Source of the DNA: Pseudorasbora parva
Lineage: Eukaryota; Chordata; Actinopteri; Cypriniformes; Gobionidae
Reading direction: 5' to 3'
NCBI RefSeq assembly: GCF_024679245.1
Contig: NC_090172.1
Span: forward strand, 6,867,233 to 6,931,232
DNA: 64,000 nucleotides
A program made the translations under genes and the position numbers. This document shows, one piece after another, positions 12,460-23,450 of this stretch. Every line of letters starts with the position of its first letter. The first letter of the stretch is position 1. The notes under the pieces are model-generated. The model worked only from the letters and a program-made list of their open reading frames with translations, ran no database searches and was not told the DNA's origin.

Positions 12460-14152
12460 CTATAAGCACACACTAAGAGATGTAATATGTAACAAATCGT
12501 AATCAAATTTGATCAAATTTGTATCAAATTTTATATGAAAAGATGTCACCCTTTTCTCATCTTGTGAGTTTGCAGGTCTGGACACGGATGTCATATCTCT
12601 CCATTGCAAAAAATAACATTACATTGGATGGGAAATTATATAAAATGCTTTATAACAGAGAGTTCCTGTCCTTTAATTTGATTGGCTGAACAGGGTTATA
12701 CATGTACAGGTCAGTAATCCTTTTAATAATAGAGCCATTTACATTTTCAAGGTCTGTACATGTATTGAACAAGGCCAGTTTCTCTTTGGATGGTCGGAAT
12801 GACGACAGCAGCTTTGCCAGGCTCAAATGCAAAAGATATTGTCCAGAAGAATGTCTTTCAACCTTCTGCGCATTTAGATTTTTATCTTAAGAAAGTGCAT
12901 TCAACCACTGCATGACTGAATGGCAGTGCTAACAGTAAAAGAGCAGAATTGACCATTATAATTAACATTAAAAAAATGTTTTACTTTGGTCCAGAACTCC
13001 AGAACAAGGCTGAACAATAAGGAATTAAATTTCTGCTTGCCTAGTCAGGCAAGTGTTTACGATTTACAATTCCAATTTCAACTACTTCTGTGGCCATTCT
13101 TACTGTTGAGCCATGCAGGGCTCTCTACTGTTGATCAAGCTTTCCAAAGTCTTCTGTGTATATGTGATGCTAGCAGATTTTTTATTTATTTTTCCTACTA
13201 GAGCAACAGTGTGGGAAGAGAATATAGTTACTGCATACTGGTGGGAAGACGCTCGTTATTTGCCTAACAAATTCAAGCAAGGTTTGACATTCTCTGCAGC
13301 TGATACAGGGAGATTTGCATCTCTAGCTAGAACTGGATGCCATAGGTGGCCATGTCAAAGTCATTAATCTGTGGCAATCACTGCTATGGGTTGATTTTTT
13401 TCCAATCTTTGTAATTGGCTCAGTTCATGGAAAAGCTTGCATGGGATCGGTCTTTCCATCTTGTTTACTCTATTTGCCACTTGAACAATGGGCCGCAGCT
13501 TGATTGGTTCTGAGTATATCTGAAATAGGATCTCTGCACTGTAGTTTCGATCCTTATCCCTAAGCTGGAAGTGTAATCTCATCTCTTCATATTAGTCAAG
13601 CACACCATTGAGACACACACTGACAGCTAACCATCTGATGTCTGAAAGTTGGAGGGTTTTAATGGTGCTTCTCCGGCATTAATCACTGCATTAGTTGCTG
13701 ACGTATGGTACTGTGTGAAAACCAAACAAATGTTTGCTAGATGTTTTCGCATCAGTTCTATATTTAATTCTGTATATCCTTTAGTTTTTCGTGTTGAATG
13801 TGTGGCCCAATTCCTTCCCTAATGAGGGCCGAACACTGAGTCTGGCGCAGTCATATATCCTTCTCAGCTATTTTACTGACAAGTTCTCCTAAATAATCCA
13901 GGGTCAAAACAGTTGAATAGCAAGCAATGTGTGCTATTTTGGCTTGACTATCCTTATAGGATATGTGTTAATATGTGATATGTGAAATATGTGAAATATG
14001 TATTCCACTGATTATAACAAGCTGCATTTTTTAAATAAAACATTTTTAAAAAAAAATATCTCAGGTACTACGAGTAAATATGTTCGTTCGACTAAAGCTT
14101 TCAAATCCCTACTTTAGGCCCTATTTTGACCTCTTATACAAGGACTTATGGT
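12460..14152. other. No gene recognised
   Basis: Several 60-85-codon ORFs overlap on both strands without recognisable domains, splice context or repeats. I see nothing annotatable. Confidence 0.45.
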
Positions 14153-14161
14153 GACTAATGC

Positions 14162-14698
14162 TAGCCTAGAAATCTAGACGCACCCTAGCGGCAGCAAATT
14201 TAATTTGCCCGCAAGTGTGGTCTAGCAACTCTCAATTCTTATCTGAGCTGTATTCCTCAGAATCTGGACGGCCCAATCACATCGTGTAGGTAGGCTATAG
14301 AGTCGGCGGGCGGGGCCATAATGACGACGGCCGAGTTGCGTTTGCGTGCTTCTAGTAACACAGAAACTGGCGAACGGCGGCGGTCTTTCGAATCAGCTCT
14401 GCCCGCGCCTCCGGAAGACTTGGAGTTAAGCTTTCCTCTGAGAAAAGAACAAAGAGCGGCACTGAAGTCATTCTTAAAAAGGGAAGATGTGTTCGGAGTT
14501 TAGCCGACCGGATACGGCGAATGTTTAATCAGTCAGCGAGCTCCCCTTCACCGTTGTTGCTCCAGTTGGTGTACCGCTATCCTATCGCGTGCAGAGGGAG
14601 TTTGAAAGACAACCGTTTATCCTGTCCCTCGGACTGAGCCCTGTCTATGGTGAGTTTCCAGACCAAACATCTTGATGTGGGTCTGGCTTGTCAGGCTA
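14162..14698 (+). mobile_element. 9-bp-TSD element with helicase fragment, copy 2
   Basis: This 537-bp copy has the same ends as copy 1 (TAGCCT...AGGCTA) and a perfect 9-bp target duplication, GACTAATGC, at 14153-14161 and 14699-14707. It is the best-preserved copy of the 5' part of the captured segment and the clearest proof that the family moves as a unit. Confidence 0.8.
14321..14556 (+). pseudogene. RecQ-like helicase fragment (copy 2)
   Basis: An ATG at 14321 opens 60 codons (to the TAG at 14501-14503). The first part is Arg-rich and Ser-rich (TAELRLRASSNTETGERRR); the second matches the helicase lead-in with LRKEQRAALKSFLKREDVFGV, then a TAG stop, then PTGYGEC in the same frame. EQRAALKSFL followed by a DVF-x-V-LPTGYGK loop is the usual order at the start of RecQ helicase domains. 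The stop and the Lys-to-Glu change make it non-functional. A native start at 14321 is possible but unproven. Confidence 0.55.
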
Positions 14699-14707
14699 GA
14701 CTAATGC

Positions 14708-15537
14708 CAAGCACGCTCTACAAAACTGAAGCTTGTCAGTTTGTGCATATTTAAAGACTCTTGAGACCTATTAGATATGTCACTTCATCCATTTAGATAG
14801 CTATCTGATTTGTTAAAGCTGTTCTATTTACATTTGGCCACATAAATGTATGTCCGCAAGCCGAATATAAATGTTCAGCTCTTGTCAACCAAAGCAACAG
14901 ATATGCACTTAATTTGATTTATTATCAGAGCAAAGACTGTAATAGTACAGAGAGCAGCATAGTTCTTGTTAGAGAATTTAGCATTCACCACTTTTAATGA
15001 AGAGGACAATGTTTAGAGCCCCAGGATACAGTACTGAATGTTATTTCTGCTTGCTGAAGAAAGACGCTCATCTCCGGTGGGCCCTATCTGTGGAGATGCT
15101 TGTTGTAATAGCTCTACGGTATCTGGCTACTGGAAGTCATAACACTCACATCTGTATTTATTTTTTATCCTTTTTTAGAGAAGTAAAATTTACATATGTG
15201 GCTTTGAAATACCATATGCATTTGCACTAGTCCAGTTGTATCTGAAATGCCTCCTATACTGTATATACCTCCTCCTGAAGTGTTTTTGTGTATTAGAGAC
15301 GTCATGAACTGGCGTCATTAGTTGACCTCAGACAACAGTATGTATATTCAAAAAAATGACATTCAAAAAAATCATAACTAATAATTAATAGGCTATTTTC
15401 TACACCGGTTTTGAACCTCTCTACAAAACTTTCGGCACACTTACAAATAATCAGATATTATAAAGGAGTATGTGTATTTAGTGTGCTGTCAGAGGAGAGG
15501 GCTATAATATACTATAAATCTCTTTATATATACAGTA
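14708..15537. other. No gene; partial TTAA-family similarity
   Basis: Nothing coding was recognised. The piece 15298-15430 resembles the right part of the TTAA element at 37416-38484 (shared GACGTCAT and ACCTCAGA(C/T)AACAGTAT blocks), so it is probably a fragment of that family. Confidence 0.4.
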
Positions 15538-15860
15538 TATTGGAAAAAGTATTGTAACACCCCTCCTTATAATTGAATTCAGGTGTTTAAATTTCATGCT
15601 CCGAACTTTGTGGGAACAAATTGGGAATTCCTGTTCCAACTTGGCTGCACACCAGTGCACAAAGCAAGGTCCATAAAGACATGGATGAGAGAGTGTGGTG
15701 TGGAGGATCTTGACTGGCCAGCACCAGCTGAAGCTGTTATAGCTTAAAAGGGTGGGCCAACTCCATAATAAACCCTATGGATTAAGAATGGGATGTCATT
15801 AAAGCTCATTTGCATGTAAAGGCAGATGTCCCACAACTTTTGGCAATGCTGGAACGACGT
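15538..15860 (+). mobile_element. Tc1-like relic, second family
   Basis: It carries the 3' part of a second Tc1-like family: GTGTGGAGGATCTTGACTGG, then GAAGCTGTTATAGC, GGGTGGGCCAAC and a GGATTAAGAATGGGATGTCA block ending in ACTTTTGGCAAT. In complete members these follow the transposase DDE region and lead to the terminal repeat. Most of the coding sequence has been deleted, so this is a short internal-deletion derivative. Confidence 0.5.
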
Positions 15861-16129
15861 GTTAATTGATGATTGGAATGACGTGGTGATTGGATGGATC
15901 ATTTGAATTTGAGTTGAATTTGAGTTTCTTCCCAACGTCATATATATTGTAGGCATGGTTTCTGTACAATAATAATATATGTATATTATTATTATTATTA
16001 ATATTATTATTATTTTTCCCCAGAAACTTATTCATTGAAATTAATTAATTTCAGCGAAGTTAAAATGTTACTCATTTGTGCATGCTGTGATTATCTATTT
16101 TAATAAATTAATTAATTAATTATGTACTA

Positions 16130-16495
16130 TTTTACATTCAAAGCACTTTACACTCATCAGTCACCAGATACAGGTATAGCGGAGAGAGAGTGATAGAACC
16201 AATTAAATGGAATGGGGATTATTAGGTGGCCAGTGGAGTGAATCTGGACAGGACACTGGGGTTACACCCCTACTCTTCAGGAGAAACAGAGTCAGGACCT
16301 TGGTTTAGCGTCTCATCCGAAGAGTGGTGCTTGTTACAGTATAGTGTCCCTCCACTGAGGCATTAGGTCCCTTACAGACCACAAGCACCAACCTTTCCCA
16401 AGAGGTCTCCTATCCAGGTACTGACCAGGCACAACCCTAATTAGTTTCAGTGGGAAAAAAAACTCTGTAGTCTTGGGCTACAGAGTGATGCGGCT
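16130..16495 (-). repeat. 5S-rRNA-derived SINE (SINE3-like)
   Basis: Read on the minus strand, the head (16495 down to about 16395) resembles 5S rRNA. Bases 16402-16430 contain the complement of GTACCTGGATAGGAGACC, matching the 5S internal promoter C-box region AGTACTTGGATGGGAGACC. The body follows, and the tail at about 16115-16145 has the complement of GTGTAAAGTGCTTTGAATGT, the kind of 3' tail that fish SINEs share with a partner LINE. It would be transcribed by RNA polymerase III and mobilised by a LINE. The copy is diverged (an A-run interrupts the head). Confidence 0.65.
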
Positions 16496-16771
16496 ATTTA
16501 TCTTACACTTTAATAAACAATGTTAAATAGATTGAACTACTGTCATATTTAGAGCCAAAAGGTTTTATCATATGCTCTTCAGTTGATGTATGCATAAGAA
16601 CATTTCCACGTCTCTGCCTTCACGATTTGTTTCCTCACTTTTGATGAGGTATTTAGGATCAAATCCGATTGTAAGTGGCCCCAGGTGTAATTGCCCTCCA
16701 AAACATAATCAAGGTGGATTGCATTTAAAGTGGTGATGAATTGAGAAATCAGCTTTCCCTTGAGCCTTTGA

Positions 16772-17451
16772 CAGGGGTCGATATTAACACTTGTCCGCTT
16801 GTCCGGGACAAGTGGATTTCTTGAATGGACAAGTGAAAGAGAATTTTACTTGCCCTACGGACAAGTGCCTGATTAAAACTCCAATAACAAAAAAAAAATT
16901 ACTTTAAAAAATAACGAATCACCGAAATGCAAGAATGATTCTGCATTAATTTAGTGTAAGTGGTGATTGATAGTGGATATGTATAATATATAATGTAATG
17001 AACTGACAGCTGTTGACGCTCAGGAGTGTCAAAACAAATAAGCGCCACTCAAACAGAAAAATTGCGGTAACATTCAAAATGTTCAGTTTTTATATTTATT
17101 TAGTTTAGTTTATTAGTTTATTTTAACATGGACAGTCCCTTTTTAAAAAAAAGAGCAGCTTTAGCCTCTACGGTTAATTTCCAATTATAACATCAAACAT
17201 GATAGTTAAACAACAAAGTCCAAAACAGCAGAACTATAACGCTTCTCTCAGCGACAGTGTGTTACTTATTTTAATTTAATGCACAGATAAAATTTAAGAT
17301 TCTAATATGGAACCTAAAGCATAGCCTATATTTAATAAGATTAGGGGAAAAAATGCCCTTTATAAAAGGTAAAAATACCACATATGCAGATTTAAAACAT
17401 GTCAAAGCTGATTGAACACTGGTCAGAATATTGCTTAAGAACATAAGGTAT

Positions 17452-17503
<52 letters not shown>

Positions 17504-17627
17504 ACGCATGCACGCACACACACACAAATCTAACTTTTTTCCGGACAAGCACATTTTTTACTCTGACCAGTGAATGACCGATTTACTTGTCCGAAGGACA
17601 AGCACATGAACATGCATAATGTTGAGC
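16772..17627. mobile_element. hAT-like non-autonomous element
   Basis: It starts CAGGGGTCGATATTAACAC and its right end reads, on the complement, AGGGCTCAACATTATGCATG. The motif GGACAAGTG and its complement recur near both ends. Flanking CCTTTGA is repeated at 16765-16771 and 17628-17634, a 7-bp match that may be an 8-bp duplication with one mismatch, as hAT elements make. A (CA)n tract of about 68 bp (17459-17526) lies inside. No transposase is seen. Confidence 0.5.
17459..17526. repeat. (CA)n microsatellite
   Basis: A dinucleotide repeat of about 68 bp with a few interruptions (CAGACACACGCATGCACG) near its right end, inside the hAT-like element. Confidence 0.9.
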
Positions 17628-18305
17628 CCTTTGATATGTAAAAGGTCACGCTAATATAAGAATATCCTGTAAGAAGACCAAAGAGGAGGTTTATGGATGT
17701 AGTGAAGGAGGACATGAAGGTAGTCGGTCTGCGAGAAGAGGATTCAGAGGATAGAAGAAGAAGAAATATAAGACTATCCTGTAAGTTTCAGAGCTGAAAA
17801 CGTCCATGTTAGTAAAAGAAATGCTTTTATAAACACCAGGCCCAGAAAACGAGGCTCTCAAATCAATGACGTATTAGAAGGGTGAAACGCCGCCTCTATG
17901 TGTACGCTTCTGTAGCTCCGCCTTTTTCGTTATTTCATTGATGGATCTTAAGAGGAATCCCATGTCTTTTGAAATTTTGTATTAGCCTATTATTTATTAA
18001 ACTAAAAAGTAGTACAGCAAAAGTACTGTTTCTAATTGCTATTATCATATATTATGCTATTTTTTGTTGTGAGAACTAAAAAAAACAAAAAAAAAAACAA
18101 CAGCATCTGACATCCACGTCACGCTTCAAGTTACGTCAAGCGTGAAATTAACCCTCGCATGCACATGCAGTCAGATAACTGCTGGTCAGAAGTGATTTAG
18201 TATACGGTTTAAAAAAGGTTAAATATTGTTATTTTTCTTATAAACACTTATCGTTTTACTTCAGAAGACATTGATTTATCCATTGGGATTGTATGGATTA
18301 CTGTA

Positions 18306-18471
18306 GTTCCCTTTCGGGGAACTCGAGCTGCGTCGAAACGCTGTGAGAACGCCTCTGCGTTAATGCGTCGTGAAGCGCCTGTAGAACCATTCCATCGGAA
18401 AAAAGATCGATCGTCGGCGTGATGACGTCATCGACCGGAAGCTATAAAACGTCCGTGCAAACAAACAGGAA
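18306..18471 (+). repeat. Left inverted terminal repeat of DIRS 1
   Basis: It is the reverse complement of about 23451-23600. The first 44 bases (18306-18349) are also complementary to the internal region at 23296-23339. It contains a perfect CRE palindrome TGACGTCA (18423-18430) and a TATA box downstream, so it doubles as the promoter. Confidence 0.85.
18423..18449 (+). promoter_or_regulatory. DIRS promoter: CRE palindrome and TATA box
   Basis: TGACGTCA at 18423-18430 is a consensus CREB/ATF site, and TATAAAA follows at 18443-18449, about 170 bp before the gag ATG. Because the terminal repeat is inverted at the other end (23475-23500), the same promoter also points inward from the right end. 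Related copies keep TGATGTCA plus TATATAA or TATAAAA at the same place. Confidence 0.6.
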
Positions 18472-18621
18472 CTAGCTTCTGAGCCTTCAGCAAGCGATCT
18501 GTGTGAACCTGTCTGTCTATTTGGTGTTTTTGTCTGTCTATTGAAGAGTTTTTCCACCCTTTTTGTTAAATATTTCATATATATTAACAAAACAAAGAGA
18601 AAATAAAATAGATAGAGAATT

Positions 18622-20097
18622 ATGGCGAGTGAAAGCAGTTTTAAGAGGTGTGTTCATCCCTGCCCACGTTACATCACGAGTGGGGATACACACTCTCTTT
18701 GTGTAGCCTGCTTGGGAGCGCAGCATGCCCAGGCAGCCCTCGAGGGGGCTGCTTGCGAGCATTGTGAAAAGTTACCGCTGAGAACGCTGCGCTCCCGCCG
18801 GGCACTCTTTGAGGAGGGTGCCTCGGCTCGTGTTCCCCGCGGCTCTGGTCCCGCTGCCGCCGAGGCGGAGCGGAGGCTGCAGTCGTGGGGATCACAATTG
18901 GATGTTGCAGAGGGGTTAGAGACGGGCGCTGCCTTATCTCTGCCCTCACCTGCACCATCCAGCGGCTCTTCTCGGGGCATGGAAGCACGCATGGCGGTTT
19001 CTTCCCCCCCGAGAGAGTCGCCGGTGCTTCATCTGTCCAGCTCTGAGGAGGTGGACGTTGAAAGCATCGAGACTGAAGACTCGCCACTTCAGTCCCCTGC
19101 ATGCGAGGAGCTCGTTGAGGTTCTGACGCGAGCGGTGGCCAGGCTTAACATCGACTGGCCAACCGAGAGATACGAGGTAGGAAGAAAACGTGCAAGTAAA
19201 TTAGACGAGAGATTCCTGCCTTCTCGCGCTTCAGAGCCTCAGCGGCGGGGCTTGCCGTTCTTTCACGACTTGCACACTGAGGTGGCAAGATCGTGGAAGA
19301 GACCGGCATCATACCGTGTTTTCAGCCCACAGACTTCGGTCTATAGTAACATCGCTGGGCTGAAACAGTATGGGTATGGGGCGATGCCAAAGGTTGAAGA
19401 GACGCTCGCGAGCCATCTCTCGCCTTCCTCGGCATCGTCCCTTAAAGCCCTGTCTTTGCCCACCAGACCTCTAAAAACAACGTCGGCGTTGGTGGGCAAA
19501 GCGTACTCGGCAGCGGGTCAGGCGGCTGCATGCCTGCACACTATGGCAATCGTGCAGGCATACCAGGCTGACCTGCTGAGGGATCTGGACAGTAGCGATG
19601 CAGTGGGGGGAGATATTATCACGGAACTTCGTTCTTCTGCCGATTTAGCTCTCCGGGCCACCAAAGAGACGGCCAGATGTGTGGGCCGCTCTATGGCAGA
19701 CCTGGTGGCCACGGAGAGGCACTTATGGTTGAACCCCACTGACATCAAAGAGAGGGAGAAAGCTTTTCTGCTGGATGCGCCGCTTTCTCCTGGAGGCCTC
19801 TTCGGTGACGCAGTCCATACTGTCACCGAGAGGTTCCAGGAGTCCAAAAAGCAAGCTGCGGCGCTCAAGCAGTTTCTCCCTCTCAGGGTCCAGGTCCCTG
19901 GGGCTGCTGCTGACATCAAGCAGCCCAAGCCGAGTACGAGTGCCTCGCACAGGGCAAAACAAAAACAGAGCGTCGCCACCCGAACTCCCCCTCAGCGCGG
20001 GGACGAGGGGCGGCGCTCTCAGACGAGGCCTTCGAGGGGCAGGGCTGATCTGAGGACAGTCCTGGTCGCCAAGAAGGCCTCGTCGAAGCGTTCCTGA
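18622..20097 (+). CDS. gag: DIRS gag-like protein, 491 aa
   Basis: An uninterrupted ORF starting at ATG 18622, the first ATG after the promoter. Residues 10-48 form a Cys/His-rich module: C10, C14, H24, C27, C30, H35, C45 and C48, with TSGDTH and CLG motifs. The same module occurs in the DIRS copy at 63123-63377. Residues 130-190 are acidic and Ser-rich. Residues about 185-405 hold the conserved DIRS Gag core (LDERFLPS, FFHDLHTEV, SLPTRPLKTTSAL, AYSAAGQAAACLHTM, YQADLLRDL, KAFLLDAPLSPGGLFGDAV). The C-terminus is basic and Ser/Arg-rich, as expected for nucleic-acid binding. By family knowledge it forms the particle or RNA complex; its exact role in DIRS is little known. RT in the same element is broken, so this protein could act only in trans. 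Confidence 0.85.
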   Translation: MASESSFKRCVHPCPRYITSGDTHSLCVACLGAQHAQAALEGAACEHCEKLPLRTLRSRRALFEEGASARVPRGSGPAAAEAERRLQSWGSQLDVAEGLETGAALSLPSPAPSSGSSRGMEARMAVSSPPRESPVLHLSSSEEVDVESIETEDSPLQSPACEELVEVLTRAVARLNIDWPTERYEVGRKRASKLDERFLPSRASEPQRRGLPFFHDLHTEVARSWKRPASYRVFSPQTSVYSNIAGLKQYGYGAMPKVEETLASHLSPSSASSLKALSLPTRPLKTTSALVGKAYSAAGQAAACLHTMAIVQAYQADLLRDLDSSDAVGGDIITELRSSADLALRATKETARCVGRSMADLVATERHLWLNPTDIKEREKAFLLDAPLSPGGLFGDAVHTVTERFQESKKQAAALKQFLPLRVQVPGAAADIKQPKPSTSASHRAKQKQSVATRTPPQRGDEGRRSQTRPSRGRADLRTVLVAKKASSKRS

Positions 20098-20112
20098 CGC
20101 TAGAAGCGCCAG

Positions 20113-20478
20113 GACGCTGAGGGTGGTTCCCCCCGTAGGGAAACGGTGTTTACCCCTGCCTACGGTACCCGTTTTCCCTGCGGCACCCTTTGGGGGCCGC
20201 GCTGCCAACCCCGCCGCAATGCCGGGGCGCAGTCGGTCTCCGCGGGCCACCTGAGGGTGGTCCGCCCCCTCCTCGGAGGGCAGGAGAAACAAAAGGACGC
20301 TGAGGGTAGTCCCCTCCGAAGGGAAACGGTGTTTACCTCTGCCTACGGTACCCGTTGTCCTACAGCGCCCTCTGGGGGCCGCGCTGCCAACCCCGCCGCA
20401 ATGACGGGGCGCAGACGGTCCCCGCGGGCCACTCGAGGGTGGTCCGCTCCCCCTTCGGGGGGCTCCCGAGCAGTCAAG
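20113..20478 (+). repeat. Two-unit tandem repeat, about 183 bp
   Basis: Two G/C-rich units begin GACGCTGAGGGT at 20113 and 20296 and share GGGAAACGGTGTTTACC, GGGGGCCGCGCTGCCAACCC and CCGCGGGCCAC. They lie between gag and the RT region. The longer non-autonomous relatives carry similar G/C-rich repeats, suggesting a hot spot for expansion in this family. Confidence 0.75.
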
Positions 20479-20515
20479 TCAGTCGTTCCCTGCCGGTCCG
20501 CCGCTTCAGGGCACT

Positions 20516-22100
20516 GTGCTTGTTGCTCAAAGTACACCAGAGGCCAGCCTCGAGAGGCTGGTTCCCTTAGTAGATTTTCTAGACGAGTGGAAACGTCAAT
20601 CAAATATATCTCATTGGGTCCTGCAGATAATCGAAAGGGGGTACGGCATTCAATTCAAAAGTCGGCCACCTCCTTTCAGCGGTGTCCTACCTACAGAGGT
20701 GGGCCCGGAGCAGGCTCTGGTAATGGTACAGGAAGTACAGACACTCCTGCAAAAAGGGGCTATAGAGAGGGTTTCCCCTCCCAGCAGGGAGTCTGGGTTT
20801 TACAGCCGTTACTTCATCGTGCTGAAGAAGGATGGGGCGTACGCCCGACATTAGCTTCCTTTCGGTCTAGCACTGTCACCCCGCACATTTACCAAGTGTG
20901 TGGATGCAGAACTGGCGCCGTTGCGTCTGCAGGGCATCCGCATACTGAGGTATATCGACGACTGGCTGATTCTAGCGAATACAGAGCAGATGGCGGTTCA
21001 GCATCGAGATGCTGTTCTCGCGCATATGTCGAAGTTGGGGTTGAGGCTGAACGCCAAGAAGAGTGTGCTTTCTCCGGCTTAGAGAACCACTTTTCTAGGT
21101 GTGAACTAGGACTCGGTAATAATGCGGGCGCAATTATCGCCAACACGCATAGCATCGATCCTGGCAGCAGTCAAAGAACAGAAGCTAGGCCGGGCCGTCA
21201 CTGTGAAACAGTTCCAGAAACTGTTAGGTCTCATGGCAGCAGCGTCCAATGTAATACCTCTTGGCCTACTGTACATGAGGCCACTGCAGTGGTGGCTCAA
21301 AACAAAGGGATTCTCCCCGAGGGGAAATCCGCTCCGCACGATCACAGTCACGCGGCGATGCCTACGTGCTCTGGTCATGTGGAAAAACCCGGGGTTTCTA
21401 TCTCAGGGTCCCGTGTTAGGGGCTCATGTTCGTCGCGTAACGCTAACGACAGATGCCTCTCTCACGGGCTGGGGGGGCGACCATGAGTGGTCGCTCATCC
21501 CAGGGTCTATGGCAGGAACATCAGCGGCACTGGCACGTAAATCGGCTAGAGATGCGCGCAGTGTTTCTTGCATTGAAACAGTTCCTGCCCGACCTCAGGG
21601 GCCACCATGTGCTAGTCAGGTCAGACAACACATCGGTGGTCGCCTATATAAATCACCAGGGGGGTCTGAGGTCCCGTCCGTTGGACAAACTGGCACATCG
21701 GATCCTCCTGTGGGCCCAAGGGAAATTGCTGTCAGTCAGAGCAGTATATATCCCGGGGGTCCTGAATCAGGAAGCAGACAGCCTGTCGAGGCAGGGGCCG
21801 AGGCCCGGGGAATGGAGACTCCACCCAGAAGTGGTGGAGCTCCTATGGAAGGTATATGGGAGCTATTTGCTCCGGCGGAGAGTTCTCACTGCCCGCAGTG
21901 GTTTTCTCTGACCCATCCAGCCCCGCTGGGGTTGGATGCCATGGTACAGGAGTGGCCGAGGCTACCTCTGTACGCCTTCCCCCCGATTGTCTTGCTTCCA
22001 GGAGTTCTGGAGAGGGTACGCCGGGACGGGGCCCAGGTACTTCTAGTGGCTCCGTACTGGCCGACCCGAGTATGGTTTCGGACCTGATATCTCTCCTGGA
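20516..22100 (+). pseudogene. pol: DIRS reverse transcriptase / RNase H, broken
   Basis: The RT begins in frame at about 20516 (FLDEWKRQSNISHWVL, then VVxLLQKGAIERV-type text, and FIVLKKDG near 20815). It then jumps straight to LPFGLALSPRTFTKCVDAEL (about 20858). The segment that should hold RT motif A with its catalytic Asp is missing, and a TAG sits at the join. The YIDDWLIL box (motif C) survives at about 20950. Two further stops follow, in SPA-stop-RTTFLGVN-stop-DSV (about 21078-21115). RNase H starts at TDASLTGWGG (about 21450), shifts frame in a G7 run (21468-21475), and continues with NRLEMRAVFLAL, VRSDNTSVVAYINHQGG and LNQEADSLSR. A linker domain (FSLTHPAPLGLDAM, YAFPPIVLLPGVL, LLVAPYWP) follows and shifts frame again near 22080. 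RT activity is lost; RNase H and linker residues look largely conserved. Confidence 0.8.
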
Positions 22101-22181
22101 AGGCTCTCCGATGGAGATTCCGACCAGGAGGGATCTACTCTCTCAGGCGGGCGGGAGATTCCTGCACCCACGCCTAGAGAT

Positions 22182-23232
22182 GTGGAAACTGTGGGCCTGG
22201 CCTCTGAGGGGGCTAGGCTCATAGAGGAAGGTCTCTCGGCCGAGGTCGTAGAGACCATCCTTCACTCCAGAGCTCCGTCCACGAGGAAACTGTACGCTCT
22301 GAAATGGAAACTTTTCTCAGCATGGTGCAGAGAACGCCAGTGGGACCCAGTTAACTGCCCGGTTGGTACAGTGCTGGAGTTTCTGCAGGCAAGGTTCTCG
22401 GCAGGGTTGACCCCCTCCACAATCAAGGTGTACATGGCGGCCTTGGGTGCCTTCCACGTCCCTTTGGGTGGAGTGTCTTTGGGAAGACACCCTCTGATTA
22501 CACGTTTCCTCTGTGGCACTTTAAGGTTGAGGCCTGTTATGCACTCGAGGGTCCCAGCATGGGACTTAGCCATTGTTTTGCGGGGCTTGTCCGAGCCTCC
22601 GTTTGAACCCTTGGAGGAGGTGTCGGATAAGTTCCTCACCCTCAAGACTATATTCCTTTTGGCTATTTCATCTCTCAAAAGAATAGGAGATATTCAGTCC
22701 CTGTCTGTAGGGCCCTCATGTCTAGAGTTTGCGCCGGGGATGGTGAAAGCATTTCTACATCCCAGGCCGGGTTATGTCCCCAAGGTTCCTACGAGCCCAC
22801 GGGGCCCCATTACTCTTCAAGCATTTTGTCCTCCTCCTTTCACGACGTCAGACCAGGAAAGATTAAATCTGCTATCTAGTGCTCCCTGTTAGAGCACTAG
22901 ATACTTATGTCCACAGAGCTGCCCTGTGGAGGAAAACTGATCAGCTGTTTGTCTGTTTCGGGCCCCCAAAGAAAGGGGCCCCAGTATCTAAGCAGAGAAT
23001 GAGCAAGTGGGTGGTCGAGGCCATCTCACTTGCTTATGAGGCGGTCGGGCAGCCGTCTCCACTGGCTGCCCGGGCGCATTCTACCAGGGGTATGGCTGCT
23101 TCTAAAGCACTGTTGTCGGGGGCTTCCCTCCTTGACATCTGTAACGCGGCCGGTTGGTCGTCTTCATTAACTTTTGTCAGGTTCTACGAACTAGACCTGG
23201 CATCTACTGTTGGGGCACAGGTACTCTCGTAA
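22182..23232 (+). pseudogene. DIRS tyrosine recombinase, one frameshift
   Basis: The first part (22182-22892) begins near EEGLSAEVVETILHSRAPST and carries the N-terminal SAM-like domain (STRKLYALKWKLFSAWC) and the first catalytic Arg region (LKRIGDIQSL, about 22675). The frame breaks at about 22875-22890, and the second part (22879-23232) resumes with PVRALDTYVHRAALW. It holds the conserved HSTRG box (His and Arg, about 23080), GWSSSLTF (the Trp position) and RFYELDL, where the Tyr would be the nucleophile. All four catalytic positions (R, H-x-x-R, Trp, Tyr) are visible; only the frameshift blocks a full product. In this family the enzyme integrates a circular cDNA copy without target duplication. 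Confidence 0.8.
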
Positions 23233-23295
23233 CCGTGTGCGCTTCGGCTTCACACATACGAGACACTTGGTCCTATGGCGTTGTGGGTATATGCG

Positions 23296-23393
23296 TTCTC
23301 ACAGCGTTTCGACGCAGCTCGAGTTCCCCGAAAGGGAACGTCTCAGGTTACGTATGTAACCCTAGTTCCCTGAGGGAACGAGACGCTGCGTCG
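23296..23393. repeat. DIRS internal complementary region
   Basis: Bases 23296-23339 are the reverse complement of the left end (18306-18349), and 23337-23393 are the reverse complement of the right end (about 23588-23644). The two joined half-sites thus spell the junction of a circularised element. This is the hallmark of DIRS elements, where the region templates completion of the ends into a circle. It contains the palindrome GGTTACGTATGTAACC. Confidence 0.85.
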
Positions 23394-23450
23394 CTTTGCC
23401 ATACTCCCGGCGTGTCCGTGATCACTTACTTCAGGCTTTATCAGAAGTTA

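Noticed and set aside
18423..18449. Host promoter at the CRE/TATA pair
   Set aside because: The pair lies inside the DIRS inverted repeat and recurs in every copy.
19518..20292. Long minus-strand ORFs opposite DIRS gag
   Set aside because: They mirror the G/C-rich gag frame; no recognisable protein.
21900..22090. DNA methyltransferase domain in DIRS 1
   Set aside because: Only an FPP tripeptide recalls a methyltransferase motif; no cofactor-binding motif was seen, so it was described as a linker only.
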